Shown here piece after piece: positions 7,462 through 15,284 of a stretch of 40,619 bases of DNA. Origin of the DNA: Oscillospiraceae bacterium (GTDB lineage: Bacteria > Bacillota > Clostridia > Oscillospirales > Ruminococcaceae). Made by a program: the position numbers and the translations under genes. Within the stretch, counting starts at the first letter, position 1, and each line of letters begins with the position of its first letter. Where the stretch lies: the NCBI GenBank assembly GCA_004557855.1, contig SFFJ01000014.1, positions 1 through 40,619 on the forward strand, in the 5' to 3' direction. The notes beneath the pieces were generated by a model, which had not been told where the DNA came from, did no database searches, and saw only the letters and a program-made list of their open reading frames with translations.

Positions 7462-8073
7462 ATGAGCAACAAAGATATCAAAAGAGCCACCATCGGCCGC
7501 CTGCCGCAGTACCTGCGGTATATCACCGCCCTCCCGCAGGAGATCACCACCGTTTCCGCCACCGGCATCGCCAAGGCGCTGGAGCTGGGCGAGGTCCAGG
7601 TTCGTAAGGACCTGGGCGCCGTCTGCGGGGCGGGGCGTCCCCGTGTGGGCTACGACCGTGCCGAGCTGACCGCAAGCCTGGAGGATTGTCTGGGCGGGCG
7701 TCCCGCGGCAGCGGTCATCGTCGGGGCGGGCAAGCTGGGCCGTGCCCTCTTGGATTACGCCGGTTTTTCGGAATACGGTACCAATATCCTTGCCGCCTTC
7801 GATCTGCACCTCCCCGCCGGGGGCGACCGCAGCGAACAAAAGCCGATCTACCCCATGTCCATGCTGGCGGATTTCTGCACCGCCAACCATGTCAGCATCG
7901 GCATCGTCACCGTCCCGAAGGAGGCGGCGCAGGCCGTCACCGATGTGCTGTACCGCAGCGGGGTGCGGGCGTTCTGGTGCTTTGCACCCTGCCGTCTGCA
8001 GCTGCCGCCCGATGCCGTCATCCAGTATGAAAATCTGGCGCTTTCGCTGGCGCACCTGAAGGCAAGACTGTAA
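7462..8073 (+). CDS. rex: Redox-sensing transcriptional repressor Rex
   Basis: Rex represses fermentation and respiration genes and leaves DNA when the NADH/NAD+ ratio rises. The 203-aa chain has the expected N-terminal winged helix (residues 1-80, with RLPQYLRY and the VQVRKDLGA recognition region). The Rossmann NAD(H)-binding domain carries GAGKLGRA at about 88-95 and an acidic strand end (AAFD), as in NAD(H)-selective Rex proteins. The length fits the family, and AAGGAGAG precedes the ATG. It is the first gene of the hydrogenase operon and has a Rex operator over its own promoter. This ties hydrogenase expression to cytosolic redox state: when NADH is high, derepression would make H2-evolving enzyme. 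Confidence 0.95.
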   Translation: MSNKDIKRATIGRLPQYLRYITALPQEITTVSATGIAKALELGEVQVRKDLGAVCGAGRPRVGYDRAELTASLEDCLGGRPAAAVIVGAGKLGRALLDYAGFSEYGTNILAAFDLHLPAGGDRSEQKPIYPMSMLADFCTANHVSIGIVTVPKEAAQAVTDVLYRSGVRAFWCFAPCRLQLPPDAVIQYENLALSLAHLKARL

Positions 8074-8086
8074 AGGAGGGGTGCAA

Positions 8087-8863
8087 ATGAACCTCGACCG
8101 CATTATCTCGGTGCAGAACAGCATCACCGTCTACCGGGACGGCGACCGCTGTGTGAAGGTCTTTAATCCCGATTGCGCCAAGGCCGACGTCCTCAATGAG
8201 GCGCTCAATCAGGCCCGGATGGAAGAAACCACCGTCACCGTCCCGGAGATCCGGGAGGTGCGGCAGGTAAACGGCAAATGGGCCATCGTTTCGGAATACA
8301 TCAAGGGGGAAAATCTGGAGCAGCTCATCGCCAAGCACCCCGAAAAAGCCGGAGAATACATGGCGCTTTTCGCATCGCTGCACTGCCGCATCCATCAGCA
8401 GTCCTGCCCCGCCTTCAAAAAGCTCAAGGACGAATTACAGCGGGGCATCAATGACTCCCCGCTGTGCGCCACCGACCGCTACGATCTCTACTCCCGGCTG
8501 GAGCGCATCCCCAAATATAACGAGGTCTGCCACGGCAACTTCATCCCTTCCAAGGTCATCATCAGCACCGAAACGGGAAAGCCCTACATCATCGATTGGT
8601 TCCACGCCACGCAGGGCAATGCCGCCGCCGATGCAGCCCTGACCTACCTGCTGCTGCGGATGCGCAGCCGCCATGACCTCGCCGAGCAGTACCTTACCCT
8701 GTTCTGCCAAAAAAGCGGCATCGAGCCGCCTTATATCCGCCGGTGGATGCCGCTGGTAGCCGCCTCCCAAACGGTGGCCGCCAATGCCCGCACCCGCACG
8801 GTGCTGCAGCAATGGATCGACGCCCCGGAGGGCGAATGGGAAACGGAGGAAAATAACGCATGA
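8087..8863 (+). CDS. APH-type kinase-like protein with degenerate active site
   Basis: 258-aa protein of the aminoglycoside/choline-kinase-like fold. The N-lobe carries CVKVFNP (the Lys equivalent) and an IVSEYIKGENL hinge. The C-lobe has CHGNFIPSKVII and YIIDWFHA. In active members the catalytic loop is HGDxxxxN. Here Asp is Asn and the metal-binding Asn is Lys, so phosphotransfer is doubtful even though the DFG-equivalent Asp (IIDW) is kept. The start at 8087 is chosen over GTG 8081 because AAAGGAGG (8072-8079) is seven bases before the ATG but only one before the GTG. It begins 13 bp after rex and its stop overlaps the next start (ATGA), so it belongs to the operon. It may be a ligand-binding pseudokinase or a kinase of unknown substrate. 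Confidence 0.75.
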   Translation: MNLDRIISVQNSITVYRDGDRCVKVFNPDCAKADVLNEALNQARMEETTVTVPEIREVRQVNGKWAIVSEYIKGENLEQLIAKHPEKAGEYMALFASLHCRIHQQSCPAFKKLKDELQRGINDSPLCATDRYDLYSRLERIPKYNEVCHGNFIPSKVIISTETGKPYIIDWFHATQGNAAADAALTYLLLRMRSRHDLAEQYLTLFCQKSGIEPPYIRRWMPLVAASQTVAANARTRTVLQQWIDAPEGEWETEENNA

Positions 8864-9108
8864 AAATTACCGTATGCATCGGCTCCTCCTGCCATGTGCG
8901 GGGCTCCCGTCAGGTGGTGGAGCAATTACAGGACCTCATCCGCAAAAACGGCCTGGGCGATGAGGTGGAATTGTGCGGCTCCTTCTGCATCGGCAACTGC
9001 CAGCAGGGGGTGTGCGTCACGGTAGATGACGAATTCTGCTCGGTCACTCCGGAGGGCACCGCCGCATTTTTCGAAGAAAAGGTACGAAAGCCGCTGAACA
9101 AGCAATAA
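8860..9108 (+). CDS. NuoE-like thioredoxin-fold [2Fe-2S] ferredoxin
   Basis: 82-aa protein of the thioredoxin-like [2Fe-2S] family, as in NuoE and HydC/HndA C-terminal domains. Four cysteines fit the cluster pattern: CIGSSC near the N-terminus and CGSFCIGNC around residues 39-47. The free-standing short form is typical of small electron-transfer partners encoded with [FeFe]-hydrogenases. It overlaps the preceding gene by four bases and is followed 22 bp later by the sensory hydrogenase. It probably passes electrons to or from that protein. The NADH-binding NuoF-like subunit usually paired with NuoE is absent from this operon. Confidence 0.8.
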   Translation: MKITVCIGSSCHVRGSRQVVEQLQDLIRKNGLGDEVELCGSFCIGNCQQGVCVTVDDEFCSVTPEGTAAFFEEKVRKPLNKQ

Positions 9109-9130
9109 TCCGCAGGGAGGAACGCTTTGC

Positions 9131-10801
9131 ATGGAATGTCTGACGCTCAAAAAATCCAACTGCAAAAACTGCTATAAATGCATCCGCCATTGTCCGGTCA
9201 AATCCATCCGGTTTTCCGGCAATCAGGCTTATATCATCGGCAATGAATGTATCATGTGCGGCCAGTGCTTTGTCGTCTGCCCGCAAAATGCCAAGCAGAT
9301 CGTCAGCGAGGCGGATAAGGTCCGGGTGATGCTGCAAAGCGGCGCACCGGTCGTGGCCAGTCTTGCCCCCTCCTTTGTCGCCAACTATGCCGGCAGCGAT
9401 ATCGCCGAGTTGCGCCGTGCGCTGGGGCAGCTTGGCTTTTACGATGCCGAGGAAACGGCGCTGGGCGCCACCGTGGTCAAGCGGGAATATGACCGCATGG
9501 TGCAGGCCGCCGACCGTGACATCATCATTTCCAGCTGCTGTCCGTCGGTCAATCTGCTCATCCGGCGGTACTACCCGTCGCTTTTGGGGTATCTTGCGCC
9601 GGTCATGTCCCCCATGCAGGCCCATTGTGCCGATATCAAACGCCGCATCCCCGGGGCAAAAACCGTCTTTATCGGGCCCTGCGTCGCCAAAAAGGGCGAA
9701 GCCGAGGAATGTCCCGAGGTAGACGCCGTTCTCACCTTTGATGAGCTGACCGACTGGCTCAAGGAAAAAAACATCCCGGTGGAGCCCTCCCCCGCCCCGC
9801 AAAAGGGCGGCCGGGCACGGCTGTTCCCCACGGCCGGGGGCATCCTGCGCAGCATGGAAAAGCCCAACCCCGATTACACCTATCTCTCGGTGGATGGCGC
9901 CCAAAGCTGCATCGAGGTGCTGGATGACCTGATGCACGGCGGGCTGCACCGCTGCTTCATCGAAATGTCCATCTGTGCCGGTGGCTGTGTCGGCGGCCCG
10001 GTCATGGAAAAATTCCACCGTTCCCCGGTGCGGGATCATCAGGCGGTGGACCGCAGCGCCGGGGCGGCGGATTTCACCCTCCCGCAGCCGGCGCCGGAGC
10101 AGCTTTACACCGAGCGCCTGCCGCTCATCAAGGAACGCCACCTGCCCGGGGATCGCGAGCTTACCGAGATCCTGCGGCAGATGGGCAAAAAGAAGCCCTC
10201 GGATGAGCTCAACTGCGGCAGCTGCGGCTACAATACCTGCCGGGAAAAGGCCATTGCGGTCTATCAGGGCAAGGCGGAGATCAGCATGTGCCTGCCCTAT
10301 CTGAAGGACCGCAGCGAGCGTCTGGCCGGCAACATCCTCGATCACTCCCCCAACGGCTTTATCGTGCTCAATGAAAAGCTGGAGATCCAGCAGATCAACC
10401 GGTCGGCGCTGGGCATGATGAACCTGCGGGCTGCCGGGGACGTGCTGGGCGAGCCGGTGGTGCGGGTGCTGGATCCCGGTGATTTCTTTGCGGTGCTGGA
10501 AAACGGGCAAAGCATCGAAAAAAAGCGTGTCTATCTTTCGGAATACGACCGCTACGCCGAGGAGACCATCATCCCGGATCACGAATTCCATCAGATCATC
10601 TGCATCCTGCGGGATGTGACCGAGGAGGAGCGGGTGCGCCGCCAGAAGGAGGAGCTTTCCCGCCAGACGGCGGAGATCGCCGACGGGGTGGTGGAAAAGC
10701 AGATGCGCATCGTTCAGGAGATCGCCTCTCTGCTGGGAGAAACCGCTGCGGAAACCAAGATCGCGCTGTATAAGCTGAAAGGTTCGGTATCCGATGAATG
10801 A
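9131..10801 (+). CDS. Sensory-type [FeFe]-hydrogenase with PAS domain
   Basis: 556-aa protein. Two ferredoxin-type [4Fe-4S] motifs (Cys11/14/17/21 and Cys40/43/46/50) precede an H-cluster domain with all ligand motifs: SSCCP (Cys136, Cys137), GPCVAKKGE (Cys184) and ICAGGC (Cys282, Cys286). A further Fe-S motif, CGSCGYNTC (Cys362/365/370), and a PAS domain (about 400-495) follow, with a helical tail. The order H-cluster, CGxCG cluster, PAS matches sensory (group C, HydS/HfsB-like) hydrogenases, which detect H2 rather than turn it over rapidly. The Met usually two residues before the Cys of motif L3 in catalytic enzymes is Ser here, also as in sensory forms. Its stop overlaps the phosphatase start by 8 bp, so sensor and output are co-translated. 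Confidence 0.88.
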   Translation: MECLTLKKSNCKNCYKCIRHCPVKSIRFSGNQAYIIGNECIMCGQCFVVCPQNAKQIVSEADKVRVMLQSGAPVVASLAPSFVANYAGSDIAELRRALGQLGFYDAEETALGATVVKREYDRMVQAADRDIIISSCCPSVNLLIRRYYPSLLGYLAPVMSPMQAHCADIKRRIPGAKTVFIGPCVAKKGEAEECPEVDAVLTFDELTDWLKEKNIPVEPSPAPQKGGRARLFPTAGGILRSMEKPNPDYTYLSVDGAQSCIEVLDDLMHGGLHRCFIEMSICAGGCVGGPVMEKFHRSPVRDHQAVDRSAGAADFTLPQPAPEQLYTERLPLIKERHLPGDRELTEILRQMGKKKPSDELNCGSCGYNTCREKAIAVYQGKAEISMCLPYLKDRSERLAGNILDHSPNGFIVLNEKLEIQQINRSALGMMNLRAAGDVLGEPVVRVLDPGDFFAVLENGQSIEKKRVYLSEYDRYAEETIIPDHEFHQIICILRDVTEEERVRRQKEELSRQTAEIADGVVEKQMRIVQEIASLLGETAAETKIALYKLKGSVSDE

Positions 10802-11966
10802 CCTGTGTGTAGAGCTGGGCTATAACAGCATAAACCATGTGGGCGAGGAGCTGTGCGGCGACCATGTGGAAACCGCCGGACAGGGCGAGGATTCGCAGGT
10901 GCTGGTGCTGGCGGACGGACTGGGCAGCGGCGTCAAGGCCAATATCCTTTCCATCCTCACCTCCCGCATCATCTCCACCATGATTGCCGAGGGGCTGCCG
11001 CTGGAGGAATGTGTCAAGGCCATCGCCGCCACGCTGCCCATCTGCTCCTCCCGTGGGGTGGCCTACTCCACCTTCACCATCCTCCGCCTCATCAATAATG
11101 AACTTGCGGAGATCATCTGCTACGATAACCCCCCGGTCATCCTCATCCGGGACGGCGCCCCCACCGAGCTGCCCGGCCGTGATATGATCGTCGGCGGCAA
11201 GCAGGTACACCGCAGCGAGCTGCGCCTGCAGGAGGGGGATATTCTGGTGGCGGTCAGTGATGGCTGCCCCCATGCCGGGATCGGTGTGGCGTATAATTTC
11301 GGCTGGCAGCTGCGGGATATCGCCGACTTTGTCGCAACGGCATCGGTGGCCGGGTACAATGCCAAAACCCTTTCCACCATGCTCATTGCGGAATGTGACC
11401 GTCTGTACGGCGACAAGCCCGGCGATGACGCCACCGCCTGCGTGGTCAGGGTGCGCCGCCGGGAGCCGGTGAATATCGCCTTCGGGCCGCCCCGCAGCCG
11501 GGAGGACGACGCCAAAATGATGACGCTGTTCTTCTCCAAGGGGGGCAAGCACATCATCTGCGGCGGGACCACCGCCGCCATCGCATCGCAGTATCTGGGC
11601 ACACCCATCACCACCGAGCTCAAATATTCCGGCGGGGACGTGCCGCCCATCGGCCACATGGACGGCGTGGATCTGGTCACCGAGGGCATCATCACCGTCA
11701 GCCGGGTCATCGATTACGCCAAGGATATGCTGGAGCAGAACGAGCGCCACGAGGAATGGGACTGCGGCCACGACGGCGCCAGTCTTATCAGCCGCATGCT
11801 GTTCGAGGAAGCGACCGACATCAACTTTTTCGTGGGCCGGGCCGTCAATCCCGCCCATCAGGACCCCAACCTGCCCATCAGCTTTCACATCAAAATGAAG
11901 CTGGTGGAGGAGCTTTCGGAGCTGCTGCGGGAAATGGGCAAGCGGGTCAAGGTCATGTATTTCTGA
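10794..11966 (+). CDS. SpoIIE/PP2C-type serine phosphatase
   Basis: 390-aa protein. Residues 1-235 are a SpoIIE-like PPM phosphatase with the metal-binding acidic motifs in place: ADGLGSG, SDGCPHAG and GDDATACVV. Residues about 240-390 form an additional domain (starting NIAFGPP, then GGTTAAIASQYLG, ending in a helical VEELSELLREMGKR) that I do not recognise. No membrane segment or sensory domain is in the chain; sensing would come from the hydrogenase-PAS protein with which it overlaps by 8 bp. By analogy with hydrogenase/PAS/phosphatase clusters such as hfs, it probably converts H2 or redox state into dephosphorylation of a protein target that is not identified here. Confidence 0.88.
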   Translation: MNDLCVELGYNSINHVGEELCGDHVETAGQGEDSQVLVLADGLGSGVKANILSILTSRIISTMIAEGLPLEECVKAIAATLPICSSRGVAYSTFTILRLINNELAEIICYDNPPVILIRDGAPTELPGRDMIVGGKQVHRSELRLQEGDILVAVSDGCPHAGIGVAYNFGWQLRDIADFVATASVAGYNAKTLSTMLIAECDRLYGDKPGDDATACVVRVRRREPVNIAFGPPRSREDDAKMMTLFFSKGGKHIICGGTTAAIASQYLGTPITTELKYSGGDVPPIGHMDGVDLVTEGIITVSRVIDYAKDMLEQNERHEEWDCGHDGASLISRMLFEEATDINFFVGRAVNPAHQDPNLPISFHIKMKLVEELSELLREMGKRVKVMYF

Positions 11967-11987
11967 TAAAAACAGGGGGGAACGCCC

Positions 11988-13421
11988 ATGAGAAAATTCG
12001 ATACCAAGGTACAGTACCTCAAATACAAGGTGCTGCGGGAGGTGGCACGGCAGGCGTGGAACGATACGCTTTTGGATAACGTACTGTCCATCCCGCGGGA
12101 GCTGGCGCCCCGCAATGCCGAAACCATCTACTGCTGCGTCTACAAGGAACGGGCTATTTTAAGCGAACGGGTACGGCTGGCCATGGGCGGCAATAAGCAA
12201 AACCCCAACGTCATCGAGGTCATCGATATCGCCTGCGACGAATGCCCCATGGGCGGCTACGAGGTGACCAATTCCTGTCGCGGGTGTCTGGCCCGCCGCT
12301 GCGAGGACGTCTGCCCCAAGGGCGCCATCACCTTCCATAACCACGTTGCGCACATCGATAAATCCAAGTGCGTGGACTGCGGCGCCTGCGCCCGGGTCTG
12401 CCCCTATTCCGCCATCGTGGACCGCAAGCGCCCCTGCGAAAACGCCTGCAAGATAAAGGCCATCACCATGAACGAAAATAAGGCGGCGGCCATCGATAAC
12501 GATACCTGCATCTCCTGCGGGGCGTGCGTCTATCAGTGTCCCTTCGGCGCCATCACCGATAAATCCTACATCCTCAATGTCATCGACATGATCAAAAAAA
12601 GCGAGGACAACCGCAAATACCATGTCTACGCCGTCATAGCGCCCTCCATCTCCAGCCAGTTCACCTATGCCCGGCTGGGGCAGGTGGTCACCGGGCTCAA
12701 GCAGCTGGGCTTTTACGCGGTGGCGGAAGCGGCGCTCGGCGCCGATATGGTAGCGGATGCCGAAAGCCGTGAGCTGGTGGAAAAGGGCTTTTTGACCAGC
12801 TCCTGCTGCCCCGGGTTCGTCAGCTACATCGAAAAGGCCTTCCCGGAGATGAAGCCCTACATTTCCCACAATCTTTCCCCTATGGCAACCATCGCCCGCT
12901 ACCTCAAGGAGCGTGACGAAACGGCGAAGGTGGTATTCATTGGCCCCTGCACCGCCAAAAAGGGCGAAGCCCAAAAGCCGGAGGTGCGCCCCTACGTGGA
13001 CGCCGCCATGACCTTCGAGGAGCTTCAGGCGCTGTTCGACAGTCGGGAGATCGACATCACCACACTGGAGGAGGGCGTGCTGGATGAAGCCTCCTACTTC
13101 GGGCGCATCTTTGCCCGCTGCGGCGGTCTGGCGGAAGCGGTGGCACAGGGCATCCGGGAGCACGGCAGCACCGATTTCGAGCTGAAGGCCACCTCCTGCG
13201 ACGGCATCGAGCAATGCCGCATCGCCCTGCTTAAAAAAAGCAAAAATCTGCTGGACGCCAATTTCATCGAGGGCATGGCCTGTACCGGCGGGTGCATCGG
13301 CGGGGCGGGCTGCCTTACCCACGGCCCCCGCAGCCGCGCCGAAGTAGACAAATACGGCATGGAGGCCAACGATAAAACCATCTCCGAGGCCCTTGCCGCC
13401 CTGGAGCAAAAATCCGAATAG
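11988..13421 (+). CDS. [FeFe]-hydrogenase, group-B-like monomeric form
   Basis: 477-aa ferredoxin-type hydrogenase. An N-terminal segment of about 90 residues is followed by Cys-rich [4Fe-4S] motifs (SCRGCLARRCEDVCP, CVDCGACARVCP, CISCGACVYQCP). The H-cluster domain has SSCCPGF (Cys273, Cys274), GPCTAKKGE (Cys321) and EGMACTGGC (Cys432, Cys436) followed by IGGAGC. All H-cluster cysteines and the L3 Met are kept, unlike the upstream sensory paralogue, so it is likely catalytic (2H+ + 2e- to H2, probably with ferredoxin). The IGGAGC variant of motif L3 and the length fit group B enzymes. It starts 21 bp after the phosphatase gene and ends the operon at a clear terminator. Maturases HydE/F/G are not in the window. 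Confidence 0.9.
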   Translation: MRKFDTKVQYLKYKVLREVARQAWNDTLLDNVLSIPRELAPRNAETIYCCVYKERAILSERVRLAMGGNKQNPNVIEVIDIACDECPMGGYEVTNSCRGCLARRCEDVCPKGAITFHNHVAHIDKSKCVDCGACARVCPYSAIVDRKRPCENACKIKAITMNENKAAAIDNDTCISCGACVYQCPFGAITDKSYILNVIDMIKKSEDNRKYHVYAVIAPSISSQFTYARLGQVVTGLKQLGFYAVAEAALGADMVADAESRELVEKGFLTSSCCPGFVSYIEKAFPEMKPYISHNLSPMATIARYLKERDETAKVVFIGPCTAKKGEAQKPEVRPYVDAAMTFEELQALFDSREIDITTLEEGVLDEASYFGRIFARCGGLAEAVAQGIREHGSTDFELKATSCDGIEQCRIALLKKSKNLLDANFIEGMACTGGCIGGAGCLTHGPRSRAEVDKYGMEANDKTISEALAALEQKSE

Positions 13422-13424
13422 CAT

Positions 13425-13473
13425 AAAGCGGTGCATCCGGCCGGAAAAGGTCGCCTGCGCCGCTTTCCTTTTT
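13425..13473 (+). terminator. Terminator of the rex-hydrogenase operon
   Basis: An 11-bp stem (13425-13435 with 13456-13466, AAAGCGGTGCA/TGCGCCGCTTT, one G.T pair) followed by CCTTTTTC, four bases after the hydrogenase stop codon. Confidence 0.7.
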
Positions 13474-13495
13474 CACCCCCTGCAAGGGGCGCACA

Positions 13496-13580
13496 CGGGC
13501 CGCAGGCCCGGCGGCGCTCCGCGCCGCCGAAGCGGGCTCCGCCCGCTTGCCCGCCCTGCGGGCGGGCGGCCTGCGGCCCG
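13496..13580. repeat. Cloverleaf palindromic element, copy B
   Basis: Closing stem of 13 bp (13496-13508 with 13568-13580). Three abutting hairpins: 13509-13529 (8 bp, loop CTCCG), 13530-13548 (7 bp, loop CTCCG) and 13549-13567 (7 bp, loop CTGCG). It lies between two convergent genes. CCCCTGCAA occurs on both flanks. Confidence 0.9.
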
Positions 13581-13592
13581 CCCCCGCCCCCT

Positions 13593-13634
13593 GCAAAGAA
13601 ACAGAGAGACTGCGGCAAATACCGCAGCCTCTCT
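13593..13634 (-). terminator. Terminator of the NPTTG surface protein gene
   Basis: Stem AGAGAG-x-CTGCGG/CCGCAG-x-CTCTCT (13603-13634, 6-nt loop, one mismatch). On the minus strand it is followed by GTTTCTTTG. It ends the transcript coming from 15039. Confidence 0.75.
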
Positions 13635-13686
13635 GCATCTGTCGGCCGGGCACCGCACACAAATGCCCGTCCGCTTTTAGTTCCGT

Positions 13687-15039
13687 TTATTTCCTGCGCA
13701 GCACCGCAGCAGCGCCCAGCAGCGAAACCACCGCCATGGCCGCAGCCACGCCCACAATGTCACGGGTGCCGGTGGTGGGGTTGGGGGTCTCCTGCTCCGG
13801 CGCCTCCGGCACAATAATAATCGGAGGTGCCGGTGCCGGTGCTTCACCGTGGGCAGCCTTCAGGGCGCAGCCCTCGGTAATCGTGGTCTCCGTATATTGT
13901 TCCATCCGGTCGGCTTCCCCGCCGCATTTGGTGCTGCTCCAGCGGGCGTCTTTTTTATCGTGGTACCAGCCGTCAATGTCGCACCCACAGGGGGCCAGCT
14001 TCAGCTTTTTAGGCAGCTTCCCCAATGTGACGCTGCCGCTTTCATTGTAGAGGTCATCGCCCTCTTCTGTGGCCGTATTGTTGTGCAGCGCCACACCGTC
14101 GGCGATCTTCACCGTTCCTCCGTAGACAGACACTCCGCCGCCATAAATGCCGCTGTTTCCGGTGATCTCACCCTTATTGATTTCAATCACAGCGTCCCGA
14201 TGCGTAGTGTAGATGAATATAGCGCCGCCATAACCTTCACCATCCGCACTGCAGCCGGTAATGGTGCCGCCGTCCATAATGAACGAAACCGGTTCCGCTG
14301 TATATGCGCAGACGGCGCCGCCGCCATACCGTTTATCGTGGCAATCCTTGATGGTCCCGCCGTACATATGGAAGCCACTCGAACCGCTTAAATACTCACC
14401 AATGGCAGGTCCCCCGGAAACACTAACTGCACCGCCTGTCCAACCCGAGCAGTTCTGGATCACACCGTCGTACATATTAAACAGAGCTCCGCCGTCAATA
14501 CATACGCCGCCCGCAACCGAGGCCCAGTTCACGCAATTATCAATCACGCCGCCGTACATATTAAACACCGTTTTGTCGCCAATCAACTGCACGCCGCCGG
14601 CCTGTCCGCCCGCACGGGAATCCCTAATTTCCACGCCGTGATACATATTAAGTACCGCCGAACCGTCCATGTTTATAACAGCGTTTGTATCATCTATGGA
14701 GGTAAGAATGAGTTTGTTCTCTGGCTTTCCTTCTCCCTCCTTGGTTCCCAGATTCAGTATAGCCGTTCCACTTAATACTAAAGAGTGATGGCTAAAGGTT
14801 ATCGTGTGTCCCTGCCCCAGAATGGTCAGCGTGCCGGTGCTCACCTTCAGGTCACCGTTGATGGTCACATCGTTTTGCAGCCGCACGGTAACATTATCGC
14901 CATCGGCCATGGCGCTTACTTTGCTGCGCAGCTCCGTTTCTGTGGTGATGTCATATTCGGCATCCGCCGCAGCCGCCATCACCGGCAGCATTACAGCCAC
15001 CATAAGCAGGGCCAGCGCTATGCTTATTACTTTTTTCAT
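13687..15039 (-). CDS. Cell-wall-anchored surface protein, beta-helix repeats, NPTTG tail
   Basis: 450-aa secreted protein. It has a signal peptide (MKKVISIALALLMVAVMLPV..AAA, cleavage near residue 26). A long Gly/Asn-rich body has repeated short strands such as VFNMYGGVIDNC, LFNMYDGVIQNC and GFHMYGGTIKDC, characteristic of a right-handed parallel beta-helix (pectate-lyase-like). The C-terminus carries a Pro-rich spacer, NPTTG at 420-424, a hydrophobic helix and RRK. The NPxTG sorting signal suggests covalent attachment by a sortase that accepts Asn rather than Leu at the first position. The start at 15039 is chosen because GGAGAGG precedes it and the signal peptide starts there. No enzymatic residues were recognised; an adhesin or glycan-binding role is plausible. 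Confidence 0.85.
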   Translation of the reverse strand: MKKVISIALALLMVAVMLPVMAAAADAEYDITTETELRSKVSAMADGDNVTVRLQNDVTINGDLKVSTGTLTILGQGHTITFSHHSLVLSGTAILNLGTKEGEGKPENKLILTSIDDTNAVINMDGSAVLNMYHGVEIRDSRAGGQAGGVQLIGDKTVFNMYGGVIDNCVNWASVAGGVCIDGGALFNMYDGVIQNCSGWTGGAVSVSGGPAIGEYLSGSSGFHMYGGTIKDCHDKRYGGGAVCAYTAEPVSFIMDGGTITGCSADGEGYGGAIFIYTTHRDAVIEINKGEITGNSGIYGGGVSVYGGTVKIADGVALHNNTATEEGDDLYNESGSVTLGKLPKKLKLAPCGCDIDGWYHDKKDARWSSTKCGGEADRMEQYTETTITEGCALKAAHGEAPAPAPPIIIVPEAPEQETPNPTTGTRDIVGVAAAMAVVSLLGAAAVLRRK

Positions 15040-15082
15040 GTTAACCTCTCCTTCGCTTTTTGGTTTTTTGCCAACAGGGGAG

Positions 15083-15125
15083 CTCGTGTTTGTGTGCAAA
15101 CACGAGGAAACCCCATGGGGTTTCC
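15083..15125 (-). promoter_or_regulatory. Structured 5' leader of the surface protein gene
   Basis: A 20-bp perfect palindrome (15106-15125, centre CCATGG) abuts a 10-bp hairpin (83-92 with 97-106 of the 15,000s, CTCGTGTTTG/CAAACACGAG, 4-nt loop). Both lie 44-86 nt upstream of the start codon. No T-run follows, so this is not an obvious terminator. It may be an mRNA stabiliser or a protein-binding site. Confidence 0.5.
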
Positions 15126-15233
15126 CGTACCTATATTTTAACATGAAAATGCACGCCGTGCCAGTTTTGCTGTGTATTTTTCTGTCAAAGTTTTCTCCCT
15201 CTTTTTGTTCAATCTGTCACATGCTGTCAAAAA

Positions 15234-15265
15234 ATCCGCAAAAAACCGCCCCCTTCCGGGAGCGG
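15234..15265 (-). terminator. Terminator of the IclR gene
   Basis: Minus-strand stem CCGCTCCC/GGGGGCGG (8 bp, one G.T pair, 4-nt loop) followed by TTTTTTGCGG and a second T6 run. It lies 20 bp after the IclR stop codon. Confidence 0.8.
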
Positions 15266-15284
15266 CTCTGTTATTTCATCATGG

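Noticed and set aside
9044..10591. Minus-strand open frame of 515 codons across the sensory hydrogenase gene
   Set aside because: Antisense shadow. The plus strand has complete Fe-S and H-cluster motifs.
13481..13660. Small GC-rich open frames between the hydrogenase and surface protein genes
   Set aside because: They lie over cloverleaf B and a terminator, have no ribosome site, and give Arg/Ala/Gly/Pro-rich translations typical of palindromic repeats.
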